A stretch of DNA of 64,000 bases from Siphonodentalium dalli (GCA_032622095.1 CP136062.1:34100918-34164917), one strand, 5' to 3'; shown: positions 27,901-42,900, numbered from the stretch's first letter. The notes: generated from the sequence alone by a model not told the origin. Made by a program: numbers and translations.

Positions 27901-30900
27901 TTTTAGGGGAGGGTTAAGTTTTTAAAAATATCTCGGCGTATTGGATATCAGTGGTTGTGATGTTGTTATCAATGAATCAGGTATGTAATGCTGAACATTT
28001 TGATGCACCACTCAATTTTATAGAAAATCTTCTGGGAATTTATTTTTGAAAAAGCACTGCAATTTATGCATTGTTTGGCATTTTCGTGAACTTTTCACAA
28101 AAATTGTTGGAGAATAACCAATTATTGCACATGATTATTGTTCAGCAACCCATATCAGATATTCAGGTATATTTTATTCAACATTTGTCTTGTTTTATTG
28201 GTTTTCCTGATCATACTGAAATTTGCAGATCAGAACACTAAAAAGGTTTAACAAATATATTCCCCACCTGCTCTGCCCTGGATATCTCAGTGTTTTGGAA
28301 CCCCCATGGGGCAAGGGTAATTTCTAACCTTTCGTGCGACACTACCCTCATCTGGGGCCGGTCTATTTGTTGAGGCACAGTCCTCAGTGTCGAATATTTT
28401 GACAGTAAGAGCAGAATTGTGTATTATTAAAATGGTCGTAATATATTAGTTTGATGCAGTGTAATAGCAAAATAAATATCAGGAATAGGATAACTAGTCT
28501 ATGTTGTTATCCTTCATTCCATTCTCTTCTCTTCGGATTGGCTAACAAGACTATATTGTTCCAAATTGGAGAAAAAAATGGAACCCGACTGCTCTAAATT
28601 TTAGAACGTATATGACATACACACTGCGTGTAATGTATTTAACATATGTTCATGACTATTCTGACCACCATAACCCGATAAGAATATATTGTCGACAAAA
28701 CGAGCGTAATAGATTTCACGACCCGTTGGATAAATCCTAATGAGGCATAACACAGGAATTTATTCATCGACCTATTTGATTGTTGATTGATTGATTGATT
28801 GGTTTTTATGTCGCTTTCAGCAACTAAGGTCATATCACGAAATTGCCAGTTTTAGAGGTGGGGGAAATCCGCACACTTACGGATAATCTATCAGTGATTT
28901 CAATGGCTGATAAATGGCTAACCATCGGCCAACAGCGAGTAACTGGCAACCCCACCAAAAAACGATTTCGAGTTACAGAATCCACGATGTGGATTAGAAC
29001 CCTCATCGCCAGCGATAGCGGGCGAGATGGCTTGGAGTTGTACTCCTAACTGAATGAACCACCGAGGTCCCTTTGATCGCTGGAACCGAACCCGGATATC
29101 ACCTTAATGTTCTGACATTTAAAGGTCGCATTTATAACCCCACCTTTCGCATATTATCTGGAAGGGCCGTGGCAGATATAATATATCGAATCACGATGAA
29201 AATTTGGTACGTATTATATAATTAGTTTGTTCATTAGAGGACCATATAATGTTGTAAGTATGTTTATACCCCATAACGAAATCATCGGGGTATATAGGAA
29301 TCAACTTGCCAGTCCGTCCTTTGGGTCGTTCGTTCTCATTTGTGCTGTTTGTGATCTAAATATTATGTCGAGCCCATATCAATGAACTAAAATATTGTTT
29401 GAACTAAGCTCCTAATATGGAGATATAAATTTTCAAAGCGAACGTTTATGAGTTTTTTTTTTGTGTGTCCAAAGTCAATGAGGAAACGTGTCCGTGAATT
29501 GAGAGTTACTATACTGTCCAATGTTAGTGAGGCAAAGTGCCCATGTACTATGAGTCATTATACTGACCAAATATTGTGAGGCAAACTGTCAATATAGGGA
29601 CGCAAAGTGTTCATGCATTAAGAACTACTGTACTTGAAACATAGAGAGGCAATGTTCATTTATAAGGACACACAATGTAAACATTTGTTATATCTCAGTG
29701 ACGATTGGAATTTTGATGCTTTTTAACTAACCTGTTAATTACAAACTAATACAAGCTCATTAATATGAACATCGAACTTACCTCATAACCACCAAATGTT
29801 AGAACCTGTTTTGATAACTCATACATATGGACACAAATGTAACTCATAACATGTTTCACTCACAAACGCTGTGTGTTGGTGGCACTGTCCGTAAACGCAA
29901 TTTTGGCCGGAATTTTTAATGCAGATATATCCCTTTACGCAACATGCATAATTTTGTAAGAGTTTATATTACAACATTTTCGGTCAATTGTTATTGAAAC
30001 TTGACATGAATATATATTACCATGGAAGTCTGTGTACATGCGATTATGAGGCCCGTCCGAACTTTTACTGGGGATATCCCCTTTTTTCGACTTACAATTA
30101 TCATATGAATTATGTTGGCGACATGCATAAATTTGTCCGATCTTGTATCACGTGTGTTTTGTTCACAACGAGAGTGGGGTATCATCACTCCCAGTGGGAG
30201 AGACTTACATCTAGTTCCGTTCTAGAATCATCGTGCTTAGTTCGTCAGAAAATAATAGGAATTTTGCTACACTGTCTACTGAAGTGACCGCCCTGTGGCA
30301 GCCATATTGGATTTTCGTAAACAAACAAAAAATTAAAACAATAACAAATGCCGAACACAAAGAAAAGAAAAAAGAACGCTAAACAAGAAATTCAATTAAT
30401 TGAGGAAAAACACCCACTATTCCGAGTGGTAATGATAAGCTATTGGAGGGTCTACTCGTTCACATGCAAAATAGCATAATAACATTGAATGTATCAATGA
30501 CATCAACAGCTTGGAGATGGGAATAACCCACCATATATGGTAGATATTCAACCAGGCTCTGCTTAAGTTTGTTAATTGATGACTGATGTACATGTACAAT
30601 ACACACACATAGTAATAACAAGTAACCTTATGATTTTGAAACTAACCATGATAGAATATTGACAGTAAGGTGATATTAACTACTACGAGTACTATTAGTA
30701 ACAATAGTACTAATTTTCTAGCATAATATATTGTGTAGGGCCTACATAATGTATGGGAAATATTTAAGGCCAAAACAATAGTTACAATACAATTATAATT
30801 TTTTTTTTAATTAAGTGCAAGAAGAGCTAATTGCGCTTACGTGCAATATGGGAATATCTATTGTGCTTAAAGGGGTACTGTACCCCAATTTCAATAAATT

Positions 30901-33900
30901 CCCGGTGACAATAGCGATCTAATATGAATATTATATTATAAAATAACTAATTTGAGTCGACGATGTCTACTGAAAACGTTCCGGTTAACAGGCTATCGTA
31001 AAAGTAAAATTGAATTATTCAATATAAATTAATTTATGGCTGGAGTCATAAAATGGAGAATTATGCCATTACAAGTTACCGTTCTTGAAATCGCATATGT
31101 TGCGTGTCTTTTATCGACGAACATTATTGAGTTGCAAACAAAACATGTTACCTGCAAAAGAAGGCCCGTTATAACCGATTCGGAAAAAAGGAGAAAGAAA
31201 CAAGAGTCATAAAGCGTCAAGTATTTTATAGGGAGTGAGATTGTTCGATGGAAGAGATTGAATGCATCAATCGAAGCTGTGAGCAATGAACTTCCGGTTA
31301 TTCCTGCGACCTGCGTCTTCTCCGGTGAAGGTCAAAAACATGGCGCGTAGTTTGAAATCGTAATATTTTTGTTTCCAAGATCAAAATTTTCTTCGCTAAA
31401 TTAGGTTTATACGAAACTCATATCACACGAACACAATCTAACTTGAAAGTTATTTCAATGGGAGTAAATAAAAAAATCGCCTATCTTTGTGTACAGTACC
31501 CCTTTAAGCGTGAGATAATTATGTGATAAATATAGTTACGATGTACATGTAGGTTGTATACAATGCTAATGTATCAAGCTAATACTATTCCGAAATTTGC
31601 CTTACTTTCATCTGTTTATCAGAGATTTATTCTGGCACAGCCCATTGTGCTGAACATTTTGACAGTTATAGCTGAATTGTGTATTCTTAAAATGGGTCGT
31701 AAAATATTAGTTTGATGTAGTAAAATAACCAAATAATATGTCTTTAATCTGAAAGAAACATACCGTAAAAACGTCGTAGCAATATCCCTTCTGTTTTCAC
31801 CCAGGAACAGCAATGAGACGCTTGTTTGCTGCTATATCAGGAATAGGCCAACAAATCTGTATTTTCATCATTCATCTCATTCTATTCTCTTCGTATTGGC
31901 AAACAAGTCTCTATTATTCCAAATTGAAGAAAAGATGGAACCCGACTGTTCTAAATGTTAGAACGTATAGAGCATACACCCTGCGTATAATGTATTTAAC
32001 ATATGTTCACACCTATTCTGACCACCGTAACCCGATAAGAATGAATTGTCATACTTTTAGATTTCACGACCCGTTGAATAAATCCTGCCGAGGCGTGTAT
32101 TCGTTGATATATTTGATTGTTGGTTGATTGACTGATTTATTGATTGATTGGGGTATGATGTCGGTTTCAGCAACTAAGGCCATATATCACGACATTGTCA
32201 GTTTTAGTGGTTGGGAAATCCGCACACTTACGGTTAATATAACAGTGATACCAATTGCCGATGAACTCGTCGACCATGAACGGCAAACAACTGGCAAATC
32301 CACCAGATAACGATTTCGAGTTACAAAGTCCACGATGGAAACATGTGGATTTGTATCCTCATCGTCTGCGCCGGAGGGCGAGACGGCTTTCAGTTGCACC
32401 CCTAACCGACTGAGCCACCGATGTCCCTTTAATTACTGGAACCGAACCCGGATATCACCTTAATGTTTGACAATTAACGGTCGCATTTATAACCCCACCG
32501 ATCGCATATTATATGGAAGGGCCGTGTTGATATCGCAACCATTGTAGATATATGTCGGATCTCAAATTTGGTACGCAGTATAATAGCGAGTTTTCGATAC
32601 CCGTCCAACGGGAACATGTACGGGGAAATCGGTGAACATCGTCACGGCCACTTGGGTACTTTCAATGCAGCACATAAAGCGAATGGGATTTGGAACGGGT
32701 AGATTGTCCCATTGACCGGTAACATTCCACTACGATTTTCTCACTCAAAGGTTTCATGAATTCCATGAAAATGTAGTCAGCTACAAAAATCCCAATTCTT
32801 GGGATAAATATTCCCGTTCCCCGATCATTCGATTCCAAAGATTCCAAACCAATGTTTACTCACTATATTAACCACAACATGTTATTAATGCAGTGAACAT
32901 ATTTGTTATGAAAATATTGGCCTTCCCTATTTATCTAAGTGTTAGAATCCGCCTCGAGAATGTCAGCATAAAACCCGGCTTAAAATGACAACTTCATTGA
33001 TATTTGCCCATCAAATCTTGCAATAAATAGGTTAACGCATAGCTGACTACAATTTCATGGAATTCATCAACCTTTGAGTGAGAAACCTTACATTACAACA
33101 TTTTCCGGTAAATTGTTATTGAAACATGACACGAATATGTATTGCAATGGAAGTCTGTTACATGAGATTGTGAGGCCCATCCCCACTTATAATTATGTTG
33201 GCGGCATGCATAATTTTGTCAGATCTTGAATCACTTGTGTTTTTGTTGATGACGGGAGAGGGGTATCGTTAGTCCCAGTGGGACAGACTTACATCTAGTT
33301 CCGTTCTTGAATCATCGTGCTTAGTTCAATAGAAAATAATGGGTGTTTTGCCTACCCGCTGATTATTTCAGCCATGGGCAATATGTTCTCCTACAAAGAT
33401 ATCGTCACCATCAAACGCTATTTTAATGAAGTTGTGTTCGCATTATCCATTTTAGAATTTTAGATTTATTCTCCGTTGTTTTATTTTGTGTGTGTGTGTT
33501 GACAGCCACCTGCATGGTGCTTTCTGATGTGCATAGTGTCTGTCCTGATATATCAGACGGCAGACGCTTTGGACGGGATGCAATGTCGACGTATCTGGAA
33601 GGCAGACGGTCCCATAGATGATGTGGTGGACCACGTATGCGATGCGATATCAACAAGTAAGAATCATAATTAAATATGCACTCTGTGTACTTTCCTAGCC
33701 GTTTTACTTGCTCGAATATATGTTGTTCTTGATATAGTGCATTTGTTTTTTGTTGCAGGAACTCGACTAATGTTTTTTATGTAGTGCACTGTTAAAACTT
33801 TTCCGTTCTCATACGGTACAAAGTTCCGGAAAATTGCTGCCGGCACAATGTACAGTAATGGTCACGAAACATTGTACCATTTCATTACGGCCATATGTTC

Positions 33901-36900
33901 TGTACGGCGAAAGAACAATGTTCCATATTCATATAGGACATAGAACCGTAACAAAACGAGAGTTTCGCATTGAGCGTCGCCTCGTTATATATAAACTAAC
34001 TACCTGGACTATATATAAACCAAGCTTCTGGTGAATACGGCCCCATGACGTGTCGACTTCAAAACATGCAATTTGACCAGAGGTGACCGATCATCAACAC
34101 TATCCACGGATTAGTTGACATATTTGATCCCATTATTCCCTGAACTAGTTGTGCATATATGTGACACATGTACAGTTTTGTATTGCGCGTTCGCATTTAC
34201 ATTTCAGTATTCTTGTCAGTAATGACAAGTATAGCGATATGCGCAAATGAAACCCAACAGACAACAATCTTGACGTCATCGATGGTAATATTTGGCTTAA
34301 CACACGTGCGAGCATACGTCACCGGTACGGTACATTTCGAAAGGTGAGCATGATATATGTCTAAGTCACTTTAAGCAGTTTCTAAAATGTATTATGCTGC
34401 CAGTTTGGATGGTGTCTGATGATATACATGTTCGGTAAACTATTTAAGGACAACTGATATACGCAACAGATATGATGTAGTCGAATTTGAAATCAAATAA
34501 TTATTGTGCAGCGTAATCTAAAGTTATGATCACATATATAAATATCTAAATGCAGAGGTGAATATGATACGATACGTCCACCAACATAGTATATATATAT
34601 CTTTATTATCCTCCATATATGGAGATTCATATATAAATGTTACATTATGAGAACAAACACAAATTTGGTACATAACACAGTGTATTAAAAATTAAGGATT
34701 ACAAACATATCTACAACACATGTCTCAATATGTATGACGAACCAACTACACATATACACACACTCATGCACTACATGAAATAGACATTCCATTCTACAAC
34801 CATATCGTACCTACAGACAGAGAAATAGCATACTCCGATACGACCAAGCTGGAGTTGGACCCAAATCAGGGATCTCTCTCTCTGGAAGACCCACAAACGC
34901 CAATGCCTTTGTGCAGTCTTACCGACTCGGAGCCGACCATTTCCCCAGCACTACTTACAGACATACAGACGACAGTCAGACAAGCAGGCATACGAGACAA
35001 ACAACCAAACAAACGGCAAACATACATACATACAAATGTACTTACTGGTAAAACAATACACAGATACATGTGGTATGAACAATTACGAACACGCTTATAA
35101 CTGCATGTTATGATCGAGTTTATATGAAGGTTTGGGAGATCTAGTCAGGACTTGGCGTCAGTCGATCAACATATACTCGCCAGAGGAATGCAGCTTTGTT
35201 CACGAAAAAATCTATTAGTTTATTGTCTTCTTCGGGAGCACAGTATATGTTTTCATGTAGACATGTTAGTAGAACGCGCGTTTTGGATTCTACATCCAGT
35301 TTGTCATATTGCATATAAATGTCTACATGAAACAAGTTTAGTAGATCGAATTCAAAGGTATTTCGATCGTCGCAAATGGCAGAACATTCGATTAAGGCAT
35401 GTTTTACAAGATCTTTATGTTTGTTGTCACATAGTACGCAGGTTTCCTCATTTGTTTCCAGTATGCAAACAAGGCGTGCAATAAGTAGATATGATTTTTT
35501 ATGGGCTGGGTATATGCGACAATTTTCCCATAGCCGGGACATGCATAACGTTGGATGGACGGCAGCGAACCTGGCAAGTCGAGTATCCTCATTTACGCTC
35601 ATGTCCCAATGTTCTCTATTAACTTTTGACCATGATTCGTTTATGGCACATTTCCATGTGGATTTCTTAGGGAATATTGAATTTTCGATGTAGTTTTCAA
35701 GAGCTTCGGTCATGTCATATTTGTTAAGAGTGTCAATGATGTCAGACATGTAACTTGATGATGAACATGTAGTGCCAACTATGTACTGATATAAGCGCGT
35801 GAGAAATACTTGTTTCACAGTTTTAGAAGATGTTAAGTTGCACAATGAACCGAAAAGTGACAATTTACGTTTTTCAATAAGAGATAGCATTGACGAGGTT
35901 CCGACCAATCCTTGGGCTATAACCGTTTTGGTTTAGATTCCATAGTAGTTCTGAACATTTCAGTATTCTTGTCAGTAATGACAAGTATAGCGATATGCGC
36001 AAATGAAACCCAACAGACAACAATCTTGACGTCATCGATGGTAATATTTGGCTTAACACACGTGCGAGCATACGTCACCGGTACGGTACATTTCGAAAGG
36101 TGAGCATGATATATGTCTAAGTCACTTTAAGCAGTTTCTAAAATGTATTATGCTGCCAGTTTGGATGGTGTCTGATGATATACATGTTCGGTAAACTATT
36201 TAAGGACAACTGATATACGCAACAGATATGATGTAGTCGAATTTGAAATCAAATAATTATTGTGCAGCGTAATCTAAAGTTATGATCACATATATAAATA
36301 TATAAATGCAGAGGTGAATATGATACGATACGTCCACCAACATAGTTACATTGTATATACATGTGAGAGTCATGCACACATAACGTACATAACTGTGTTA
36401 CATTTTTGCACAGTCAGCACAACATATTCTCGTGCAAATAGGTTCATATTGAACCTATACCTGATTCTGAAATAAGCCCATATTGAGATAAAACCGATTA
36501 TCCCGTTGAATAGCGCGCGTCGCAGTGAAAACACACTATAAAGAGCGTGAATTCCGGTATGCCGCTTTTTTCTATTTTCGATAGCAATGACACTGAAAGT
36601 GTCTGTGGTTATCTGTTTTCGTTTCCTGAAATCATTAATATAATTATGTAACTAATTATGGGTGAAAGTATGTTCATCTGGGATTCTCCCGGGGACTCCT
36701 AGAGGTGAGTATCGATTGTCCGAGTGTTGTTTGGTTCTGAAGAGAATGAGAAGTCCACATTGTGTGGTGGCTGAAAGTCCATATGAAAGGTGGATTTGAA
36801 TTAATACCTCCCCGGTGGTTTCAGTCACCTCTTCGTTCAGTCAGGTCCGCGTGCTCTGCCGCGTCCACCAACACACGCGCGTATTGCCATTATATGGCTT

Positions 36901-39900
36901 CGGTTTGTACTTCGGGGGCATGAATGAATGTTGTTTAATTTTCGACGTTAAGCGTGACTGACGTTGATTTATTGACATCTGTCTTTGGAAGTGCTCGTAG
37001 TATTATTTTGCTCTTCTCATTATCCTTGCACTTCAGTTATCAGCATGTCGCTAAGGTCCCCCGCCACCTTTGTTATCGCGACGACGAATGCATGTGTCGC
37101 CTTCAAATAGCAGGAATTTCGCACGTAAAATAGCCTATTTGACAGCGACCCAATTATCCCGCTGGTTTGCCACAAAGCGAGAAATCGACGAAGCATAAAA
37201 TATCTGTTGTGATCGCGCCGTGTTCAGCGATTCAGTCGCTTCCAACTGTGGAACAATTAGACAAAATTGGGAGACAGTGAGGCACCACGTCCATGTGTAT
37301 ACATATGTTTGTGTGTGGCTTTTGACAAACATTAGCATGAACACATTCGCAACAATGTTCCAATGTCATTACTGTAACGTCAGTCACAACTTTGTAACAA
37401 ACTAGATTATGTTTGTCACCATATAATTGATCTGCATGGTCACTACTATTAAATTTCTCAGCTCAGCGCGTTCATACAAATAGGAATAACCACTTTGATT
37501 GGTCAATCGAGGAGCGCCGTCAACGTCCTTTGATTGGATTTGCCAATCCGGTGACTATCCGATCGAGCATCACGTTGTGAGGTAATGGACACATATATAT
37601 ATATATAGGTACAAGTCTTTATTACGTCGTGAATAAGATACAAGCAGTGTATACAAATATGACAATCGATGATCATAGTGTTAGAATAATCGAGCCTCTA
37701 CGTATTAGAGGCTCGGAAGTGGAATAGGAAAAGCATGATATCTTGGGGAATTGTATTTACTTATATACCATTTGGGTGAATACATAATGAGGTGTTTGGT
37801 AATACACATCGGGATTGGTCCCGCTGTTATGGTAATTTCCTCTGACCATATTTGGGGAGCCTTCTTCATTGTGTGTAGGTCTTGGTAGGGAGTAAGACGT
37901 GTGAGGTTTCTTTCCTTAAGGAACCGAACATGGATATTCGAGTTTGGGGTATATATATGTCCTTGAATCAAGTTATGGGAATATAATGGGGCATGTGTAG
38001 TTATGTCACATACCTCCCATACCACGGAAGATTTTCGGCTTAGTTGAAAATCTTTAGTTCTATCAAAAGAAGGGACATAATGGGGGTGTATGATATGTTG
38101 ATCTGGTTAGCTTGATTGAAGGACAATGATATATACATAGTTATAAGTAACATATAGCATATTGGTAATAGACGTACATATAATAACAATGCATTCAATA
38201 ATAAAATGGTGAAATAAATTATGATGAGAGACAATTCGTTTTTACCATTGCTGTAAATGTTTGCACATATTTATACTTTTAGATATGAAAGTGTTGGGGT
38301 CAATTTGACCCTTTGGCTGGAGTGTAGCATATTGGTTTGGTGATTTATCTTGTCTGATAAGAACACGTGTGTTTATGAGATGGTGCTCGTGGCATGTTAA
38401 TTGATCTGTTTCTTGACAGGTGAAAGCGACTTTGATATATTTGGCTAATTAATAGTGATGCTTGTATTTCACAGCCTATCGTGTCATAATAGCGTTGCTT
38501 TGTTGCAGCTGTTCAGACATTTTCGCAGTAACGATATTTGGGGTAGAAATATGCCCCTTATGGAAAATGATGTGGTGAAGTATATAAGTATATAAGTATA
38601 TATATAATTAAATAAATTTGGAGCGCGCGTGTTTGACATATATATAGTCTTATCGAACCCATGTGTGATGGGTCATATAAGTCTGGCTGTATAGGTGAAG
38701 TTGCGTGTGTTTATATGTACAGGGGGGTATGCCTTTGTATAAATAAAAAATAATATCATTGCATGGTGATCTATATCGGTAGCATTGTATATGAATGGTA
38801 ATTGTATGTTCCTATTAAGTTGTATTGATATATTTGAACAAAATGTGTTCCTGACGTGATATTTTGTTCTTGGACAAATTATATCGGAAATTTGTATTCG
38901 TTGTCCTATTGGAACAACTTGATGATTGTACGCGTGTGGGATTTGGATAAAGAAACTTGATGCTTCTTTATACGTGGGTTCTATACATCGTTTCGGCTTA
39001 ATGAATAGTAATGGTAGTATGAACTGATGTTGGACATGTGTTAATTTGAGTTATAGGATCAGATATAGGGCCTATATGAATATGTTATTAATGACAGTTA
39101 ATCATTGGCAACTATATTTGACAATAATATATGGGGTAGGGAAGAATATGATAAATATTGCTTAAGGACTGACAATATTTGTGTCGTTTGGGATAAAGTG
39201 CACATGGTGAGCCTATTTTGGCACGGTACATGTACATGTGGGTAAGCGGCGAGATGATGGCTGAAGTTTGCACGTGAATTTCGTGTTCATGTGTATTGGA
39301 TTTTAGTTTTTTGTTGCACGATATAGATGCGTGTGGGGTCCGTGTATTGCGCGTTACATGTATGTAAGAGTGAGCTTCAGTTACCTCTGTACATGTATCT
39401 GGGATTTTTATGCACGATTGTGCACTCTTTGGGGCTTTATATGTTGCGAGTTACATATATGTAATCGTGAGCTTATGCTAGCTCTGTACACGTATCTGGG
39501 ATTTTTATGCACGATTGTGCTTTCTTTGGCGGCGTTTATTGCGAGTTACATGTATGTAATAGTGAGCTTTAGTTAGCTCTGTACATGTATCTGGGATTTT
39601 TATGCACGATTGTGCACTCTTTGGGGCTGTATATGTTGCAAGTTACATGTATGTAATAGTGATCTTATGCTAGCTCTGTACATGTATCTGGGATTTTGAT
39701 GCACGATTATGCACTCTTTGGGGCTGTATATGTTGCGAGATACATGTATGTAATAGTGAGCTTATGCTAGATCTGCACATGTATCTGAGATTTTTATGCA
39801 CGATTGTGCATTCTTTAGGACGGTTTATTGCGAGTTACATGTAGGTCTTAGTGAGCGTATGTTAGCTCTGTACGTGTATCTGGGATTTTTATGCACGATT

Positions 39901-42900
39901 GTGCATTCTTTGGGGCTGTATATGTTGCGAGTTACATGTATGTAATAGTGAGCTTATGTTAGCTCTGTACATGTATCTGGGAATTTTATGCACGATGGTG
40001 CATTCTTGGGGCCGTGTATTGGATTATTTGTGTATTTTCTATTTATGTGTAGAAAAAAAATTATGATTTGTTTTATTTGGGGGGGGGTATTTTATTTGTT
40101 TTTAACGCAAGTTCGTATATCTCTCCCTCTCTCTACTGTACGTGACATTCCACAAGAGTTTATCAGACCCTTATTTGAAAATAACACCCTTCGACTTTAT
40201 CCGATACGAGATTCCATGTGTGCACTTGCACATTGTGTACACTGGACTTGCGAGTACTGGTTTATTATATGATTATTAAATAATGTTTAGTGTGTTAATT
40301 TATAAGTACATATTATGTGTAAATGCATCGAAGAAATATTTGGATGAGTGGTATTAAAGATGGTTTACTATCGAAATTGGATGGAAGTGTCCATGGTGAT
40401 AGATATATAATTGTGGCCTATATATGTATAGTACATCTGGCGGTTAGTTTGATATATATTTCTTGAGAACGGGCGAGATAAAAGATGATTAGGTGTTTAT
40501 AATATATTATAGGTGTGGTTCCTAAGGATTGTGAAAATACTGAATATTGGAGAGATGCAGTGGTTAATATTCCACACGCCATATAATAAATAGCGTTTGT
40601 TGACAGTAAGGGTTCCATGCCCTTAAATAAAGAGCGTTTAGTTGTCCCTAAGGATTGCGGAAATACTGAATATCGGGGTGGTGCATGCCGTGGTTAATAT
40701 TCCACATGCCATATAATAAAAGGCGTTTAGTGGCAGTTTAAAATAGGGTGTCATGACGTCAAATAAGGTCGGACAAATGTCCGTAAAATGAGGTATATTA
40801 GGGATTTGGGACAGTATTGTTGATGGGAGAAATGCCGTGGTTTATGTACCAATCGCTCTATAATAAAGAGCGTTTTGTGGCGGTAAGTTCGTTGGATAAT
40901 TGTCATTTGTGTGTTTGGGGAGGCGTGCACATACTGAAATATGTAACTAAGGATTATTAGATATGGGGTTTGATTGGCAACATTGGGCGAACATGTGATT
41001 ATTAGCAGTTAGGTGCATAGGAAGTGTTTTCATGGGTGGTTGAAAGTGTCCAGTGTATGTAGTTAACTGGTGCACATCGTATGATTGTGTACTTGTGTCT
41101 GACATTTTGCAGTCTCGTTTTGGGCATAATTCGTCGCTTATGAATTGATTTCTAATGAAACCATAATTTCGCGATTATCGGCGTAAGGGGGGGGGGGTGC
41201 GGTAATGCTTTAGCGAACGCTTGGTGAGATGCAGTGATTTGAGGTAGGTGTATAATCCTACCGTTATTGTTATTTTATTATTCGAACATTGCGAGTAAAG
41301 GTATCGTGCCTTAGCACAATCAGTATATATATATTTACACGAGCAATCTGTCAGACATCTGACTGGCTTAAATTATACGCTTGTATTGCATTGACCTAAT
41401 AATCATGAGAACGAGTTTTGTTATAATGAAGATGAGTACTCTATACTCTTCAATTATTAAATATGTCAATGTGATATGTGAGTAGACACTATGACTTAGT
41501 GTATACATATATTATAACCGTGTTATCAGCGATGTATATTTGCGTTCATGGTTTGATTAAGGGGATGATCGGTTGTGAATATGTCATTAATGCCAATAAG
41601 TTGTTGGCGTGTATATATTACAATGCTATGTGGTGTATACACTCTTAACTTCGTGTATACATGCATCCAACCGTTTGATTCACGGGTTGGTCAGTTATGA
41701 AGATATTTATGAATAATATAAATGCATTATTTGATTGTTGCTCTGTGTCTATAAGACACACATTGATGCATATCTATATCTATATTTGCAATAGGATAAT
41801 TATACGATTATAAGTGCTATTGTACATGTATGACTTCTGGTACTCTTTCCAGGATTGCAACATTAACTGATATAGGCAACTATAGATCACTTACATAAAT
41901 GACCTTGACATTGCTTTTAAGAGCAAATGTCGTCTCAGTGCACATTGATGAATGTCCTATAATAGTCGGTACTGCGTATAGAAGATATTTTGAGGACTAA
42001 CATTATCTGGTTAGTTAGTTAAACTAAGTTAGCTAATGTTTGTTTAAAAGTTTAATTTGTTTTCCTGTATATTGGTCGGAGGTAATATTTATGATTTAAA
42101 AAAATGCTAGTGTTAAAGGGTTAATTAATTAATATAAAATCGGGTAAGCCATTTTGGGAATCACTATTAATTTCCATGTGATTTTACAATTATTCCTCGG
42201 GTATGAAGATGGTAACGTTTGGGTTAATGTATCTATTCTTTAATTATAATGGGTAATTTCCAATAAACTAAAATCTTAAATAGACATGTGGAGTATGGCA
42301 TTGATCACGTGATCTGCCATTATGGGTTTGTATCGTACAGTCGTTCTGTGGGTAACATCCTTAGCATTCGAAGCGAATCGCTGACATAAACGGAACCTGG
42401 TGGTGAATTGATGGGTAACAGGTGATTGCATGGGCATCAAATGAAGCCGAGTTCCCAAAGTCTCCTTGAGACAATTTAGCACTTGTAACTAATTGCTATG
42501 AATGTAATGAGAAATATGATAATTGAAAGGATCGGCATTTTAAATTGGCGGGGTCCCTGTATATGACGAGGGATATAGCGTACGGAACGAATGATAGATC
42601 ATTAGTATAGTGTGTCAGCTATATATATATATAAACATCTTAGCGAACAGTGAAATAATTGTTTTTTTGTAGGCCGAATTTGAAGGGTTAGCTTGACTAA
42701 GGTTTCTCCTATTCTATTATGTTTGAGATGGTCTTGTTTTATTGGTGGGGGGGGGGGCTTTCCCAATTGAAGGCAATGCGCGTGATAGGCGCCGTGTGAT
42801 GTACTAGTAACTTAATTAATGAATATCATGTAATTTTGAGTTTAAATATACGTATTATGGACTTTTTCGAGAGTATGAAACTGATAAGTTAGTACTCAGG

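Larger units (their letters stand above)
31615..33360. repeat. Large dispersed repeat, copy c (old, interrupted)
   Basis: 31615-32570 follows copy b from 28370 on, and 33090-33350 follows 1105-1425 of copy a. The middle (32571-33089) is different and includes a separate inverted-repeat insertion. More diverged than copies a and b. Confidence 0.7.

Noticed and set aside
32398-32430. Possible functional tRNA gene
   Set aside because: A-box region is tRNA-like, but the B box is off consensus and no complete cloverleaf follows; it is the head of a SINE.
33423-33656. Minus frame opposite CEPT exon 2
   Set aside because: No homology, while the + strand shows the CDP-alcohol phosphotransferase motif between good splice sites.
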